DNA from: Branchiostoma lanceolatum
Taxonomy: Eukaryota > Chordata > Leptocardii > Amphioxiformes > Branchiostomatidae
Length of the DNA stretch: 64,000 nucleotides
Direction: 5' to 3'
Assembly: GCF_035083965.1 (NCBI RefSeq)
Contig: NC_089737.1
Span: forward strand, 14,497,029-14,561,028
Made by a program: the position numbers and the translations under genes. This document shows positions 43,765 through 55,700 of the stretch, piece after piece (positions within the stretch are counted from its first letter, which is position 1; each line of letters begins with the position of its first letter). The notes below the pieces were generated by a model that was not told the DNA's origin, searched no databases, and worked only from the letters and a program-made list of their open reading frames with translations.

Positions 43765-45750
43765 ACAACATTGCTTTTTCTAAAAACCGTAATATTCCCA
43801 TTGACAGACCCATTTTTAATTTCGCAAACACAAAATGTATACGAGTACACTATCGGTAAGTCAAGTTTAAGTTCGTCAATTCAAATATATGCTGCTATCA
43901 TTTTCCAATGACAGCGATATAACTATCATATATACATATATAAGGTGTAACCTTTGGTAGAATTGGAACGTTTCCTTCAATACCAAAAAACAGATCACCA
44001 ATAATTCTCTGTAAGTCTGTTTATCCCAATAGCATGTAGTTTGTTTGACATCACAAAGGCAAATTGTCTGATCAATTGATAATGTTGCATGTCATCTATG
44101 AATTATGAATGTGACTTTTTGACCTATTTATACTAGCATGTATCAGAGGATCTGGTAAAAGATTGATTACTACTCACCCACAAAAGATCAACTAAATCCC
44201 CTGTTTTATGACATGATCTATCTTTCTATATCTGACTGCTATAACTATACTAAATTTAGACTTGAGATGACTTGAGTTGATAGGAAATGAGCTTTAACTG
44301 ATCTTTATTGTTGAGATGCAATCATACTTAATCTACTTTTGCGCTCAAACAAAAAATCTATTTTTTCATATGTATAAACGTTAAAATGTGAGAAATCAAT
44401 TCTGCCTCCTTATATATAGCTTTTACAAAAGATTGCCCTTTTTGTTCATATCGTAGTGAAAGTATGTAAGAACACTACTCATACAGATAAAACAAAAGAG
44501 GCATTACATATATGGAGGGGAAACACCTTCATTTTTCCACTTGGCAACCGGACTGTTTTCGTAACAGTACTTGTCAGAGAAAGAGTTGAAAAGTAGGAGG
44601 GCAAATATATCCAAGGCCACATACAGTCTTATACAGATATAAAAAAGACAGAGTAGACTTATCATACAGACGTGGTCCTCGAAGGCACTCCATTCATGAG
44701 CGTATAATACCCCGCCTGTCTTCTAAACCGAAGTACAAACACGGGATTAAACGTTACGTCAACAGTCCCGGTAACTATGGCGGTGGCTCCATACCCCCAC
44801 CCGGCTTAGCAAAACATCCTTTTGTCGCCGGCAACACGCGAACCTTCGCTTCTTATTAGATTCATAACCTTAATTCATAATTAAGTGGGCTTTCCCACCG
44901 CGTACGCTAATTGTTAAATTCCGTATTCGACACCGTGAAAGAGGGAACCGCTTTGTAACAGGATAGAGGTATGTTTTACCCACTTCGAAGGCCATTTTGC
45001 GTGTAACTATGTAACGGCACTAGTTGTACGGAACGTCGCACTAACAAGGCGTTAGAATGAGGTGACTCGAGCGTTAAGCTAACATAATTAACTGGCGTGT
45101 TGTTGTGTACGCTGAGTGTTTGACGTTATTAAGCACTGGCCCAATGTCTAAACCTAATAACTTTGTGTTTAGTCCTTTCAATGACGTGACAATGCTATGG
45201 ACTGATGTATACATTAAGTCAATGCGCTGGGGTTGGTCTTAAATACTAAATGTGTGAAGGGGGGGGGGGGGTAGGAGGAGCGCTATGAAGTGCATTATTT
45301 CAGATTCTTTATTTGGTTCCATCCATCCATGCATGAAGAATGGCTAAATATCAAGACACACCTAAGCAGTAGAATAGGTTTAAGGGCTCCCTTACGAAAC
45401 TTACATTACACTTTGAGAAAATTGATTTTCTAGCATGAATGAAGCTTGAATATTTATCAATTATCAACTACTGTATCATTAATTAGCAGAGTCTGAATCA
45501 AAACCTTTTGAAAAGAATGAACTCATAGCATGTTTCTACATCCCCATTGGTTCCTTGAATACCCACAACTGTCACTTCTAATACGGATTTCAAAGACTCC
45601 AGCGGTATGTAACTACAGCACCAAAGGCCAAAACTCATGATTTATTAATGGACATTTGACATATCGATTTTACAGTGTTAAGAAAATAAGTTCGGAGACG
45701 TTGACAATTAACATGCCGTTGCGACAAAGATACGCAGCAATTTGCATTCA
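43765..45750. other. AT-rich intergenic, no gene seen
   Basis: No conserved frame, RNA gene or clear element was found. A G11 run lies near 45260. Confidence 0.6.
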
Positions 45751-45752
45751 CT

Positions 45753-45811
45753 TAATAATATGCATTCAATCTTATAGTGAAATTCACTATAAGATTGAAT
45801 GCATATTATTA
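45753..45811. repeat. Perfect 59-bp palindrome
   Basis: 29-bp arms around a single central base (TAGTGAAATTCACTA at the centre), with no mismatch. It may be a tiny fold-back element or a cruciform site. It lies 32 bp left of the MITE pair. Confidence 0.9.
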
Positions 45812-45842
45812 GGTTTTAATATCTTGCTATCGCACTCCTAAA

Positions 45843-46232
45843 GCTAGGGTCACATTTCCAATCCGGGGCCCGGTTGGTCAGTCTTTGGGAACGAAAAGTA
45901 TGATATAATTAAAAGACAACAAAAACACAAAACGTACACAAAATTATTTAAGACCATAGCTTGTGCAAATTTATGGACATACACTTTGATTTTTCCTTTG
46001 CACAAACAGCCCGACCGGGCCCCGGTTATGCTTAGGTCACATTTCCAACCCGGGGCCCGGCCGGGCAGCTTGCGGGAACGAAAAATATGATATAAAAGAC
46101 AACACAAGACAGAGAACGTTAAAAAAAACCACTCCTAACTACAAATTGTGTATTTTCTTGATATGCATTTTTTATTTTTCGTTTTCGCCGACACCCCGGC
46201 CGGGCCCCGGATAGGAAATGTGACCCTAGCAT
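45843..46232. mobile_element. Two adjoining PIF/Harbinger-like MITEs
   Basis: The first (from AGCTAGGGTCACATTTCC) lacks its right terminal inverted repeat where the second (TGCTTAGGTCACATTTCC ... GGAAATGTGACCCTAGCA) begins near 46026. The second seems to have landed in, or recombined with, the end of the first. Confidence 0.7.
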
Positions 46233-46234
46233 AA

Positions 46235-47335
46235 TACAGATACTAAGACCATTTGATACTCAAAATTATGAAGACTATCTTCATATTTTGATTTTATGAC
46301 TGTTCTTCAGTTAGTGGAGTAAAGACATGACCCTTTTCTAAAAATAATCGTACCTGTCATATTCAACATACTTCAAAAGCTTTCGTGCCTTTGGTGGTAC
46401 TCAAGCAAAGGACAAAACTTATTATTTATTGATGTATATTTGATATATCGATTTTACTCTGTTAAAACAATAAGTTTGGGAGTCTGGACAATAAACATTC
46501 CTCTAGCACAGAGATATGTAGCGATTTTAATTTACCTGCAAAATGTCATGATTTATTTTACTGAAGTTGATACTGTAGTTTAAACAGGGATGGTTCATTC
46601 ATGTTGAAAGGTGGGGGTAGAAAAAGCGATCAGTCCGTCAAGACTATGAAACAGGGCACTAATTTTACTGTATGTGCTGGAATGTTAAGTGGAACACACA
46701 GTTTGAACGTCAACGTTGCAACTCGTGTTTGTCAGTTCGCGTTTGATCGAGCTCTTTTAATTCAACCAAATGTTGTTTTATTGCGCGTTTTCTGTCGGAA
46801 TATGTATTTGCGTGTGTTTCTGAACGACGTATTTGAATCTAGAAAACCAGAATGTATTGGTTTTAATTTTTGGTTTTGTACATAGCATTACTCTTATACT
46901 TGATTCTTTTGGTCCCGGAAAAGAGCCAAACGCTTGGCAGAGCTTAGATTTACAGAGAAACGTTTGAGTCTATGATGTAGCGAGAAACCTTTGTCCCTAT
47001 AATACTGTAACAACTGAAAGGCCCTTTGAGACCTCCTGAAAGCGCTCCTTTGTCCTTAACGAGTTCTGTCGGGTCGTCGCACCTCATAATGCCGCGAAAT
47101 ACAGTCAAGTGCATGCCGTAAATCACGCCTGCCATTGTCGTAATCTGTCAGATTGATATTTTACGACACCGTCCCGACCCTCCCGTTAAGGGTAAGAGGG
47201 GTAAAGGTGAGAGATAAATATCAGATTGTGCCCCAAACTGTTTGATCAGTTGTTGATGCGGCCGCTATTCGGCGCCATTAGCGAGGCTCCGTTGCCAGGC
47301 TGGCGCGACTGTTGACCAAACTTTCCTGCCGACCA
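46235..47335. other. Intergenic, probable NSUN7 upstream region
   Basis: A 94-codon frame at 46601-46885 has no recognisable motif and is left out. GC content rises near 47240-47340 (GCGGCCGC, GGCGCC), a possible promoter region. Confidence 0.45.
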
Positions 47336-47339
47336 CAAC

Positions 47340-47765
47340 GGCGGTTTTGTCAGGAAAGTTCCCACTTTCTGTGATCCTTACCCTGCTAGACTTTTCTCAC
47401 AACCTCTCTGGACTTACAGTAGCCGTGAACGAGTAAGTGTCTGCTCAAAATCTTTCAAAATTCTAACTCTTAATATTTAACATAGGATCTCAGCATATTT
47501 CTCTAAATGGCGCAGTCACAGTCGAGGTGGGTCGTCGTATAATTCTGATGTCTCCAGGTTTTTGAGGAAGCTGTGACAGAACCAACCGACTTTCTCTGAT
47601 CCTTGATACCCAGTGCGACTTTTCCCATAACCTGTCTGGAAGTGGTAATGTTACACGCTAACGAGTACATTTTGGCTCAAAATCTCTCTAGAATTCTAAC
47701 TCTTAATACTTAACTGCATCCATTGCTAGCATATTTGCTCTAAACAAGGGTTGCCAGAGAGGTAA
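47340..47765 (+). repeat. Direct duplication of ~245 bp, possible 5' exon region of NSUN7
   Basis: CACAACCTCTCTGGACTTAC to AACGAGTAAGTGT (47400-47445) recurs at 47630-47675, followed in both by CTCAAAATCT and AATTCTAACTCTTAATA. The first unit keeps a good donor, ACGAG|TAAGT-like, the second does not. Its role as a 5' UTR exon is inferred. Confidence 0.5.
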
Positions 47766-48059
47766 GCATTGACAGGTATTTCGAAAATTCTTAATTTCGT
47801 GTTATTCTTTTTGTACGCTATCGTTTCACAGTTCTGATTGTGCTACAGTATATGATGACACTCCCGACAAACGTATCTGACCAAGATTCCATACGGAAAC
47901 TATACAATGAATAGGCACTCTGCACAACGCGTAATGGGTCTATCAGAGGCATATACCCGGTGGTTTATTAGTCAATTAGTTTGGAATATAAATCTAGCGA
48001 AGTCCATTATGCTTACTGGTGTTCGCCGTTGCTAAGGATTGGGCTAACAGGGTAATAGC

Positions 48060-48162
48060 AATGTTTATGTGTGTATATGCTATATGGTGTGTTCGTGTGT
48101 GTGCATGTGAGTGTACGGGTACGTGTGTGTGTGTGTGTTTGGGTGAGCGTGAGACAGAGTGA

Positions 48163-48238
<76 letters not shown>
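48060..48238. repeat. (GT)n then (GA)n microsatellite
   Basis: GT-rich with interruptions, then about 45 bp of pure GA. Confidence 0.95.
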
Positions 48239-48241
<3 letters not shown>

Positions 48242-49329
48242 TCCGTAACCCCTAGCATGCTTTTACTTTGACATAGAAATTAATTTTGCTCACATCTTTA
48301 TCTTGCTACCACGTCAAAAGTTTTACCGTGCGTGAGGTGTGTTTTCCTGGTGTATATATACTTACCCCAGCGCATATCTATAGTGCAGGTTCAGTCTATA
48401 GCGTTATCCTTTGATCTCTTTATGAACCGCCTTGTTCCATACTATAGAGATATGTTATCACCGAACCCATTTGTAAACTACGTGCAACAATTTGGGCAAT
48501 ATATTACTGCGACATGTGTGTTAGTTGACGACAATGTGTTCTTCCGTTGCCACGAAGGCAAGAAAACAAAGTCACTACAAGACGTAAACATGTAACAAAC
48601 GAGCTGGTGCCAATTTGACGTGTTTTGCTAACTTGTGGCTCGTGTTTCAAGATTTGAACTCTAAAAGATTTGAACTCCTTTGCCCTAGACTGCGATTGTT
48701 GAGCGACCGTACAACGAAATTTAGATTTGTGTAACCCTTTTTTAATTCTAGAATTGAAATATAATGCAATATGTAAAAGAATGATTTAAAGAGCAACAAA
48801 ACACACTTAAAAATGCTTTCTTTATCGATAGAATTCGTCAAAGGATCTGCAAAAAGTTTGGTCGCTTAGCCTTAGGGGTAGCCGCTTCTGGTGGAAAGTG
48901 TTAGCCACGAACATAGAAGTACACTAGGGAAGGGGGAGGGGGAGGGGCGCGTTGCTACGCTGGTTGTTTCCATTACTGATCAACCACGTCAAAGCGAGCG
49001 CTTGTTCAAGGACACCACGCAAGCGGATCAAACAGATTGCCACTGCAAAACACTCCCTACTTCAACTAGTTCTCTCGCAGAAATTCAACCAAAACGTCAT
49101 TCAAAAATTAATATATATATGAAGTTTAATCATTGAACATTACAAAGTGTAATGTTCAGTTAGTGTGTAAGAGTCCTACAGGAATACGGATGTGTTTTAT
49201 AAGTGGTTCGTGACGAGTGGATTTTTCCACGCCCGGCTGAATGCGAAGCTTTAACGCGGATTTCGGCACTTGACGTCCACTTGTAGCAGGTGATTAACGG
49301 ATAGCGCTACTTGTGTGGCAGGTGGCTGT

Positions 49330-49665
49330 TGTTTGTGACATGTTTACACTACGGTTTTTTCGACGTCAAATTTGAATCATGGCTCTGAAACGGATTTAAG
49401 AACATAAACAGGTTATCAGGATTGTGCAGTGTTTACACTAGTAGGGGTCAAATATGAATTGTGTCTATAAAATGGATGTAAAGCCATGGTTAGTTGGATG
49501 TTGTTGGGCGCTGTTTACACTACGGTATTCTGACGTCAAATTTGCATTATTGTTCTGAACCGGATGTTAGACTTCGGTCAGGTTGTTGTTATTTGTGCTC
49601 GGTTTATAGAATGCGTATTGTAAGGTCCAATCTGAATCATTATTCTAACACGGACGTTTGAACAA
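49330..49665. repeat. Four decayed ~90-bp tandem units
   Basis: Units share GTTTACACTACGGT, TGACGTCAAATTTGAATCAT and TCTGAAACGGATGTTAG. They lie upstream of NSUN7. Confidence 0.7.
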
Positions 49666-49865
49666 GATGCAATTTTCTTTAAAGGTTTTAAAAGACCCAC
49701 GACAATTGGACATGACTTCTCATCTTCTGAAAGGCGCTCTAAACAAGAATCGGTTTTAGGATCAAGATAGCCCATAGGGGATTGACGCAGCATCGTCAAA
49801 ACTGTTATGAGAAGGGATCAGCTATACCACAAAACAAAATATCGCTCATATGCTTACTTGCCCTT

Positions 49866-50265
49866 TGTGTTTATGTCTGTTTGAAGGGTTGGGTGGACGC
49901 GGGGTCAATATTGTTCTTTTAAGGACCAGTTTGTCATTCTCCAGGTCACGTCATTCGAGGTCAGGTATTTAGAGGGTTTGAAAGGGACTTGTCAAGTGGA
50001 GACTTAGAGAAAAAAGACTTTTATTTCAGTCTTTTCTTCATTTAAACCATATCATCGAGAGGCATGCAAGGGATCTACACGATTAAAAGGCTAAAACTTT
50101 GGTTACAGCACGTGTTAACGTTTTGTATTTTGTGTTTATATTACGTGAAGGGAAGACCGCAACACTGTTCTTATCTCAAATACCTTTTGAGCTCACGTTT
50201 TTCGAGGTCAGGCATTGAAAATGCTTGAAAAGGACTTGCCAAGTGGGCACTCTATTTGCCGTTCT
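49866..50265. repeat. Decayed ~270-bp direct duplication
   Basis: TTCGAGGTCAGGTATT and GGACTTGTCAAGTGG at 49956-50001 recur near 50198-50245, with TGTGTTTAT and TTGTTCTT blocks in the same order. Confidence 0.55.
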
Positions 50266-50519
50266 GATTGTTAGCGACAAAAACATGCATTATTCGTCGT
50301 CTTCAATTAGCAATCTGTCAAGACCTCAAGGTCTAACAAGGTCCTCGATGTAGGCTTAGCTTGAAGGGGCATGACAGGCGACGAATTTAGTGTTGATGTT
50401 GTAAAGTTTTTTCAGATTTGGATCGCTCGCCAAACGAATTTCAGACGGTCTTCTTTGTGGATATTACGCGTTGACCGGGGTGAATAGTTATGTCAGGGTC
50501 ACATTTAGAGTGTGAACTA

Positions 50520-50933
50520 GAATCTGGCGAAAACATTCTTAAAGTTTTCATTATTTTGTATTTCAGATACGGCATAAAGGTCGATGTAAGACATATCGAC
50601 TTACATTGTACCAATCGCAGTAACAAATTTTGTGCCGTAACTATGCGAATTAGAATTTGGCGAAAACCATCTCAAAATTTTCATCACTTTGTATTTCAGT
50701 GAAGGAATAAAGACCTCATTTTGAAAAATGTTGAATTACCAATCGCAGTAACTACAAATGTATACACAGTGACTATGTGAATTAACATCTGGCGAAAAGG
50801 TTATTAAAGTTTTCATTCTTTTGCATTTCAGAGACGGTATATATGCAATTCATATATATGGCCGCAGCAGGACAAGGGGTAAACTGTTCATTATTTTGTA
50901 TTTCAGAGAAGGAGCAAAGACTTCGATGTGACC
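50520..50933 (+). repeat. Serially duplicated splice-acceptor units before NSUN7
   Basis: Four times a block of TGGCGAAAA, TTTTCAT, TTTGTATTTCAG and a short exon-like stretch (GGNATAAAGNCNTC) recurs, at about 50565, 50698, 50830 and 50906. Only the last leads into the open NSUN7 frame. Confidence 0.75.
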
Positions 50934-52711
50934 ATGTCGTCCTACCAGACGACCTATGACGAGCCCTTAGGAATCGTGCCTCACCAAGTCTACATCTACG
51001 CCTCTCAGATCTTCCACCGGATGTACCGCAAACGACCTGCGGACCAGGAATCCATCCGATACGGCAACCCAAAGGTTTGTTTGTTTGTTTGTTTGTTTTA
51101 CGCAACCGGTAAGCTGCCCTCAGGCGTAACATACCATTTATGTACAGTAAGTACAAGCTGCGTAAGACCGAACTGTACGGTTTGATCCACGCACACTGGG
51201 AAGGACCCCTTCTCTTTTCGATAAGTGTGGTGGGTTCTTTATTGTGCTCGAGGTTTGGCCCTACTCAAACGTAGCTTAACGTACCATCCCAGTGGACGTC
51301 CCTAGCCGAAGCTGGATACTGATTTTCACCTGATTCATTGGTGCCTGCAAGCTAGGTCGCTGTCGAAATGATAAACAGTGAATAGATGGTCAAATCAGAT
51401 TGCCAGAGAATTCATCCTTAATTTGTATTATGTGATTCATTCATTCAACCATTCATTGAACTATTCTTTCCTATCTTTCCTCCTTCCGTCATTCATCCAT
51501 GCAGGGAACACTAGAAATCAACCATGAGAGCAACGAAGACACGAGAAGACAGACCTTCAAGTTGGCGTACGCCGCACTGAAGTATCAGGACCTCCTGGAA
51601 GATGTGATCATCGAATCGGGTTTTCAGTCGAGCAACCCCCTGCCGCAGGAGTCCATGTGTCTGGCTGTCGTGGCGTTCTATGTGTTGATGAACAACAAGT
51701 TTTACCTACCGAGGCGGCATCGAAGGGGTCCAGTTATAGAGGAGGTATCTGTATCTGTATCTATATAGCCGGTATAACCGCCATTCGGCGTAACACACCA
51801 GCTTCGCAGGCACGCGGCGCGGCAGCAGCTGGTTATATTACGCCGAACGACCTGTCACGTCTAACCTTTGCATATCTAACTGCATGCATTGTTTAAAGCT
51901 GTCTAATGAGGATGCTTCCACTGCACTTGGTTGTAACGAGTTAGGTAAAAAAAAAGGTGTGTTTCCAGGTACCCGATCGACCCTAGCAAAAACCTGCTGA
52001 CCCGAGTCTTTTTTCGGCCGACCTGTAACAAGGTACAACGATTTTCGATCTGACATCGAAGTGATGAAAATTCACATTTTCTTACACACTTTCTATATTT
52101 CGCACTCTCTGGACATGTTAGGGCTTCAAAGTTGATGTAGTCATAGGAATGTGCGGTAAACGCTTTACTTAATTTGTTCAGTACTTGTACTTCTACAATG
52201 TTCATCTGTACAATTACAACATTGTGTTGAGAATTTACGACTTAATGCAATCCAGTTTTACATTGTTAAACTGTACTTGCTGTTCTTAGCCTTAGGCCTT
52301 TTTCTTTCTAACGGTATAGCTAAGTTTGATTTTTGGATGAGAATTTATGTTACCAAAGGTTGCATAGGGATCGCAATGAGATATATCAGTCTTTAGGATG
52401 ACTGGATGATATATATTGACGTTTTAAACAGGTCCAAGAGGTCCAAGACGCCTTACAGTCCGCTAAGACGGGACTGAATGCCACCTTGGCCCGGTTGAGG
52501 ATACGGGACCGGATTCTGACCATCGACTCTCTTCTTCCGGAAAACGTCAGGAACAGGGACAAGTACGCCAGAACGGTACGTTAGGTACAGTTATACTCGA
52601 GTATACATAAACGGAAACTTACATACACACACGCATAAACATGCACGCGCACAAACACACACACACACACACACACACATACATACATACACACGCGCAC
52701 GCACACACGCG

Positions 52712-52756
<45 letters not shown>

Positions 52757-55700
52757 ACATACACACACTAGCCTCCTTCGCAGACTTCATGGAACGGCGG
52801 CGTATATATTTGAGGGGGGGGGGGGGTGTTACGTGATTTTTTACACGGGCCAAGGTTCTATAATGTAGGCTTAGGGACTTTCGCCGCCGAGGGAGTTATG
52901 TCACCGAGGGACGACCGCCGTATACACACATACATCCATACACTGTCCAACTCGAGTCTTTTCAAAGAATGAGCAATCCACTGCTTCTGTGACGTCACGT
53001 TTGGCAGACAGAACACGTGACTTGCTGAGAAGTGAATTATAAGCTGCAGAAAGTTTATGGCGCCCCCGTCTCTGTTAAGGGAAGATAAAAGCAGAAAAAA
53101 CTGTCCAACTCCAGTCCTTGAGAAATCCATTGCTTCTGTGACGTCACGTTTTGTAGACAGAACACGTGACTCGGTGAGCAGTGGATCATAAGCTGCAGAA
53201 AGTTTATAACGCCCCTGTCTTAGTTAAGGGATGATAATAGCAGACATGTTTTTCGTTTTCAGTTGCCCGTGTACGGCTGGGTCAACACTGTCAAGTCCTG
53301 CTTCGAGGAGGTGGTGGCGGGACTGGAGGAGGACGGTTTCAAGGCGCCCGAGCCTGACGATGAGGAGTTCAAAGGAAAGGTGTACAAGAAACTGCTGCAC
53401 TTCTCGGACACCCTCATCTTCCCTGGGGAGAACAAAGAGAGGTGAGAAAAGAGTTGCTCAAAATCAACCATGTCAATCGTTAGAGAATTCGTTTTCCTTT
53501 CAACTTGTTTCCACCAAATACTGTAGGAGTATCCCCATTAGATAGCCTTAAACAGTACCTTAAGTTAGATGTGTAAAGGTCGTTCGGCATGATATAAGCA
53601 GCTGCTGTCGCGCCGCGTGCTTGCAAAGCTCTGTGTTACGCCGAATTGCGGTTATATCGGCTATATCTAAAGACAGCTTCAGAAGCTGATGTGTTACACC
53701 TATGGGCGGCTATACTGGCTATATAGATATACAGAAAAAATACAGAACGCACAAATTCTATTGGATGGCAGTTCAGCACCATGACGAGCTCATATCCGAG
53801 GCTTCGCCAAAATCATAATGTCTTTCTCTTTTCCAAAATACGAGACCACCCTCTTGTGAAAAGTGAAAGCCTGGTCCTCCAGGACAGACCTGTCGCCATG
53901 CCAATGGCTCTCAATGGCTCCACACCAAAATCATAATTTCCATTTCTTTGACAGGTCGTGAGAACACCCTCTTGTGAAGAACGGGAGTTTTGTTATCCAG
54001 AACAATGGCTCCACACTTGTGGTGTTACCAAAATTATAACGTCCTTCTCTTTTCCAGGTTACGAGACCACCCGCTAGTAAAAAACGGGTGCCTGATTCTC
54101 CAGGACAGGTCGGTCGCCATGCCCGCCTACACCATCAAGTCTCTTCTCAGCCTCAACTCCGGATGTGACGTCATCTGCACGCATGCGGGGTCGGGTCACC
54201 TGGCCGCGCACGTCTGGGCGCTTCTGGACAGGGAAGAATTTCAGGTAACAGAAACTTTCACTTTTCAATCCTTCGGGCAACAGGCACGGTCACTTTTCAA
54301 CCCCTGAGAGGCTGTTTATGACAACTATCCTTTTTTCTGAGCCACTGCTAGTAAAGTATGTTCAGATCAGAGGCCACGCCTTCCTTCATTTGTCTTTATG
54401 CTGTTTGTACTTTTGCGCTTCTTCGTACACGTACACATTGAAGCTGACATTCCACAAGAGAGAAAATTTACAAACATTAAAAGATTCCCGCTTGACGCAC
54501 AAATACAAATATCACTTTATACGTGCGCTTTTTGTCAAGGCATCACCTAGGCTAGGCAGCTGCTGAATAAAACAAGCAACACACGGTAGTCTAGATATGA
54601 ATGAATGCAGATATTCGTATAACCGCAACTTTTCTGTGTTTTTGCGGGAATCCGAAGCCATCATTAACCATCAGACGTTGCGTAGATTTTTTGGTTGTTA
54701 AAAGATTAATATCCATAAAATATAAAACAAAGCTCGACGTAGAATCGTACCATGCACTTTCATTGATATCAGAAATGAAATGGCAGCATATTGTAAGAAA
54801 ATCTAATTGTGCTGACTGATATTCCGAAAGCTCTTTTGCAATAGTTTGGTACTTAACATCTGTTAAGAAAAAGTATTTCCCAGCAACGAAAACGTTTGCG
54901 GAAATGTGAGATTTCTTTCCGCCATATCGATACATTACCACACCAAGATAGCTGATTAGAATCATGCATACTCAACTTGTTGATGTACCTTTTCCCTGTC
55001 TTACAATGTCCGTTTTCATAAGAAACACATTGCCGAATCAAGGCCCTATATCCCTTGGTTCACGGTAGGTCCAGTCGTTTCTCTACTGCGTGCAAAATGA
55101 TTGATGTTTTTTGATCTATATTAGTGTGAGTGAAACAAATGCAGTAGCTGTTCATTCTCTATTAGGGATATGCATGTTATTATAGGTAGATATACAAAAT
55201 GTAGATCTATTTACTTATCAGGAATTATGCCATATACTAGCAGATGATAATATTTTCATCGGAATTGCTGCTAGTATACTCAACAATATGTGGATTTATA
55301 GGTATTCAGACGACTCACAAGTGCTTAAGTCCAAATCCTGATGAATTTTGATGACTAACAATGTATTTCGCAATGTATCATTACACTTTAACTACACAAT
55401 CATGTAATGATCTATGTGCAATTCGTATTGTTACTATGTATGGTGTTTTGGATAATAATTTCAAGGGTCACATTAGACAACACATTTTGTTTGATTTTTT
55501 TCCTGCGTGCATACGACGAATAGAATACACCTTGTAATAGTTATTCAGATCTAACGTTGATAGTAAGTTTTGATGTTATCTTACAGGTGTACGCCCTGGG
55601 TGCGCGGACCCCGGAACAGGCGAGCAGTCTGAGGGGCACCATCTCCCTGCTGGGGATGCAGTATGTCAAGGTTCTGCAGGAGAACTTTATGGACATCCGG

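Noticed and set aside
46601-46885. Possible 94-codon gene
   Set aside because: No recognisable motif, no splice context and no second copy; chance frame in AT-rich DNA.
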